Shown here piece by piece: positions 62,008 to 64,000 of a stretch of DNA of 64,000 nucleotides. Positions within the stretch are counted from its first letter, which is position 1. Each line of letters begins with the position of its first letter. Origin of the DNA: Lentzea tibetensis (GTDB lineage: Bacteria; Actinomycetota; Actinomycetes; Mycobacteriales; Pseudonocardiaceae); assembly GCF_007845675.1 (NCBI RefSeq), contig NZ_VOBR01000036.1, positions 22,343 to 86,342 on the forward strand, written 5' to 3'. The position numbers and the translations under genes were made by a program. Below the pieces are notes generated by a model. It made no database searches. It worked only from the letters and a program-made list of their open reading frames with translations, and was not told the origin of the DNA.

Positions 62008-63074
62008 CGCGACGTACCTGCCGTCGCGGCGTCCAGGTCAGCGAGCTTCGCGATGCGCCAGGCGTGGATGTGGTTCATGCCGCGGCTGAGCTTGTCGGCC
62101 AGATCCCGGCCGGAGAGGTGGATGTACTGCAACGTCGAGTCGGTGTGGCGGTGCCCTGCGAACGTGGCGATGGCGTGCAACTCCCAGCCCATCCTGGCCA
62201 GATCGGTCAGACACAGATGCCGGGTGGTGTGCGTGGAGAACCGCGGGACACCGGCGGCCAGGGCGAGCCGGCGCACCACCTTCGACGATGTCCACAAGCT
62301 CAACGGCTGCGCGTGGTTGCGCCGCGATTCCGACAGGAACAGCGGTCCGCGGGCTCTGCTGATCGTTGCCCTGTAAGCGAAGTAGCCCGATAGCAGCACA
62401 CCGGTCGAGGCCGAGTACGGCACGACACGTTCCAGCCGGTTCTTCGTCGTCTCCGCTCGCACCCGCAGCGTCCGGTGAGCCGGGTCGAGGTCGTCGGTGC
62501 GCAGTGAGCACAGCTCTTCGCGGCGCAGCGCGGCGTCGTAGGCCAGCGCGAGCATCACGCGGTTGCGGATCGGCTCGTCCTTTGCCGCCTCCAGAATGTC
62601 CATCCACTGGGCGTCGGTGGGGATCCACGGCAGTTTGGTCAGCCGAGGGACCAGGCCACGCTGCTGACCACCACGCTGGCGACCAAGCGTGTAGCGGCCC
62701 CGCCCGACCGGGTTGGACTCGCGAAGCCCTTCCTCCATAAGGAAGTCGTAGAACAGCCGCACCGGAACCAGCCGCTGCTGGATCGTGGCGTTCGCCAGCC
62801 CTGAACCCGAATCGAGCGACACCACGTTTACTCCACGACGACTGGGCCGCTCGGTCACCTCGCGCACGTACGCCGCGACGTGGGCCCGGTTCGCGGTGAG
62901 CGGGTCGATTCCCTCTCGATCACACATCACCAGGTACTCGGCCAGCCCACGGGCGTAGGCGTCGATCGTGCGGGGCGCGCGTCCCAGGTCGGTCCACACC
63001 TGCAACCAACCAGCTGCTCGTTCGTGCCGCGCCAGCACCAGCCACTTCCCGGTCAGCATCACCGTGCCGCTCAA
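62004..63074 (-). CDS. Tyrosine recombinase, Tn554 TnpA-like
   Basis: A 356-residue tyrosine recombinase with an N-terminal core-binding domain (TIDAYARGLAEYLVMCDREG) and catalytic region: YDAALRREELCSLRTDD (Arg), STHTTRHLCLTDLARMG (His-x-x-Arg-type), FAGHRHTDSTLQYIH (His and Tyr). Size and coupling to a second, larger recombinase match the Tn554 TnpA/TnpB arrangement. First gene of the element; its left boundary lies between here and the IS remnants at 63138. Confidence 0.88.
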   Translation of the reverse strand: MSGTVMLTGKWLVLARHERAAGWLQVWTDLGRAPRTIDAYARGLAEYLVMCDREGIDPLTANRAHVAAYVREVTERPSRRGVNVVSLDSGSGLANATIQQRLVPVRLFYDFLMEEGLRESNPVGRGRYTLGRQRGGQQRGLVPRLTKLPWIPTDAQWMDILEAAKDEPIRNRVMLALAYDAALRREELCSLRTDDLDPAHRTLRVRAETTKNRLERVVPYSASTGVLLSGYFAYRATISRARGPLFLSESRRNHAQPLSLWTSSKVVRRLALAAGVPRFSTHTTRHLCLTDLARMGWELHAIATFAGHRHTDSTLQYIHLSGRDLADKLSRGMNHIHAWRIAKLADLDAATAGTSR

Positions 63075-63137
63075 GCCATCTCCTCAGCTTCGTGGTCACA
63101 ACCGAGGAGATGATCATCCCCCGCGGCCAGATTCCAC

Positions 63138-63218
63138 GTAACTTTTAAGATGCTCAAACGCCAAATGTTCGGACGCGCCGGACTCGACCTACTCCGCAAA
63201 CGCCTCCTCCACACCTGA
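63138..63218 (+). pseudogene. C-terminal remnant of an ISL3-like transposase
   Basis: Plus-strand frame VTFKMLKRQMFGRAGLDLLR then KRLLHT and a stop. LKRQMxGRAGxxLLRxR is a C-terminal pattern I associate with ISL3-type transposases. Only about 26 codons remain. It directly abuts the truncated IS256 gene, so one insertion probably cut the other. Confidence 0.5.
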
Positions 63219-63224
63219 CACCAC

Positions 63225-63842
63225 CACAAGATCGGCGACAGAGCCCGGATCTTGACGTGGATCGCGTCGATGAAGATCACCGGATACACCGGCCGGTTCT
63301 GCCATTCGATCATGCCCTCGACCACCTTGTCGGTGATCGTGGAGATGGTCTGCCGCGACACCTCGGCACCATAGACCTCAGCGAGGTGCGCGGAGATCTC
63401 CCCGGTCGTGAGTCCCTTGGCGGCCAAGGAGATCACCATCTCGTCCACGCCACCCAACCGCTTCTGCCGCTTGGCGACGATCTTCGGCTCGAAGCTGGCG
63501 TCCCGATCCCGTGGCACGTCGATCTCGACCGGGCCGACATCGGTCAGCACGGTCTTGGACCGAGTGCCGTTACGCGAGTTGCCGGTCCCGCGGCCCGGCT
63601 GGGTCGTGCTTGTCATAGCCGAGGTGGTCGGTGATCTCACCCTCGAGCGCGGACTCCAGCACCAGCTTGGTCAGCTGCTGCAGCATCCCGCCCTCACCGG
63701 TCAGCTTCAGCCCGCTGGCCTTGGCGCTGCTCAGCAGCTGCGCGACGAGCTGCTCGTCCAGGCCGTCCAGACCAGTTGCGGCCTTCGAATCCTCAGCGTT
63801 CTCCACGCCGGACATCATGTCGGTCATCAGGTGCACTTCCAT
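63225..63842 (-). pseudogene. IS256-family (Mutator) transposase, frameshifted and truncated
   Basis: The N-terminal frame (MTDMMSGVENAEDSKAATGL, LVLESALEGEITDHLGYDKH) ends near 63600, where the next frame continues GNSRNGTRSKTVLTDVGPVE and ISLAAKGLTTGEISAHLAEV, reaching VIFIDAIHVKIR with the first catalytic-region Asp. After that the family sequence stops, so the rest of the catalytic domain is lost. Non-functional through both a frameshift and a 3' truncation. The start is most likely the ATG at 63827, with GGAAG upstream. Confidence 0.8.
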
Positions 63843-64000
63843 GATCGGGAGTTACACCGACCGTTTTACAGTCCCGACTGTCACGTTGCAGCGCGTTTCC
63901 TCGGCGATCATCGGCGGCGTTTTGTTCTGGCGACTTGTCGAGTTCGATCCGGTCGCGACCCTGCTGGCCGCGAAGAGCATGAGCGCCGGCTCTCGGTATT

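Noticed and set aside
59680-63074. Phage integrase with tRNA attachment site
   Set aside because: Two coupled recombinases of these sizes fit a Tn554-like transposition system better, and I see no tRNA or attachment repeat nearby.
63860-64000. Open frames at the right edge (either strand)
   Set aside because: Too short and cut by the window end; no start signal or recognised motif.

Overview
This is a very GC-rich actinobacterial window. The codon bias, the actinobacterial Tad pilus and conjugation families, the repeated XRE/LuxR regulators and the lasso-peptide genes all fit a filamentous actinomycete, probably Pseudonocardiales; that family-level guess is inference. It looks like an accessory region (integrative element, plasmid or subtelomeric arm), because transfer genes, mobile-element pieces, prophage debris and several frameshifted genes are mixed with intact operons.

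Layout. (1) 1-4444: end of a conjugation module: a 5'-truncated TraG/VirD4-type coupling ATPase, a replication-relaxation protein and a transglycosylase/NlpC-P60 wall hydrolase. (2) 4538-16548: element accessory genes: a ParB-motif protein, a frameshifted small gene, a RAMA-domain protein, a double winged-helix protein, a degraded prophage head block, a run of small unknown proteins, then a VWA protein with a zinc-protease-like HECAH motif beside a MoxR-type AAA ATPase that carries its own winged-helix domain. (3) 16549-29614: a full Tad (Flp) pilus locus: LysM-BTAD membrane protein, coiled-coil protein, three pseudopilin-like proteins, pilin, TadC, TadB, TadA, a TadZ/CpaE-like ATPase, a SAF-domain CpaB-like protein, two exported proteins, and a divergent prepilin peptidase. 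(4) 29616-38569: a GGDEF diguanylate cyclase fused to an HxlR-type DNA-binding domain, with a small gene just upstream, then membrane or secreted genes including an L,D-transpeptidase-like protein and three DUF3558-like exported proteins. (5) 38570-40056: gene-poor DNA with repeats. (6) 40057-46896: a cytochrome P450 and a small coupled gene between two large ATPase-LuxR regulators. (7) 46897-54867: paralogous XRE regulators, a D-amino-acid oxidase, a small divergent protein, and several decayed genes (HD hydrolase, SAM methyltransferase, others).

(8) 54873-58820 is the most interesting part: a compact lasso-peptide cluster with precursor (leader 22 aa, predicted core GEAAHDTADMDTARYY), an attenuator-like hairpin, an asparagine-synthetase-like cyclase, an RRE/PqqD protein, a transglutaminase-like leader peptidase, and a protein-L-isoaspartate methyltransferase homologue with a C-terminal extension. 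The predicted macrolactam ring GEAAHDTAD contains Asp6-Thr7, the arrangement expected for an aspartimide-bearing lasso peptide. No ABC transporter is adjacent; a 31-codon hydrophobic frame follows the methyltransferase instead.

(9) 59041-64000: a CspA-type cold-shock gene, then a Tn554-like pair of translationally coupled tyrosine recombinases with a possible third short gene, and a frameshifted, truncated IS256-family transposase abutting the tail of what looks like an ISL3-type transposase.

No tRNA, rRNA or CRISPR array was recognised.
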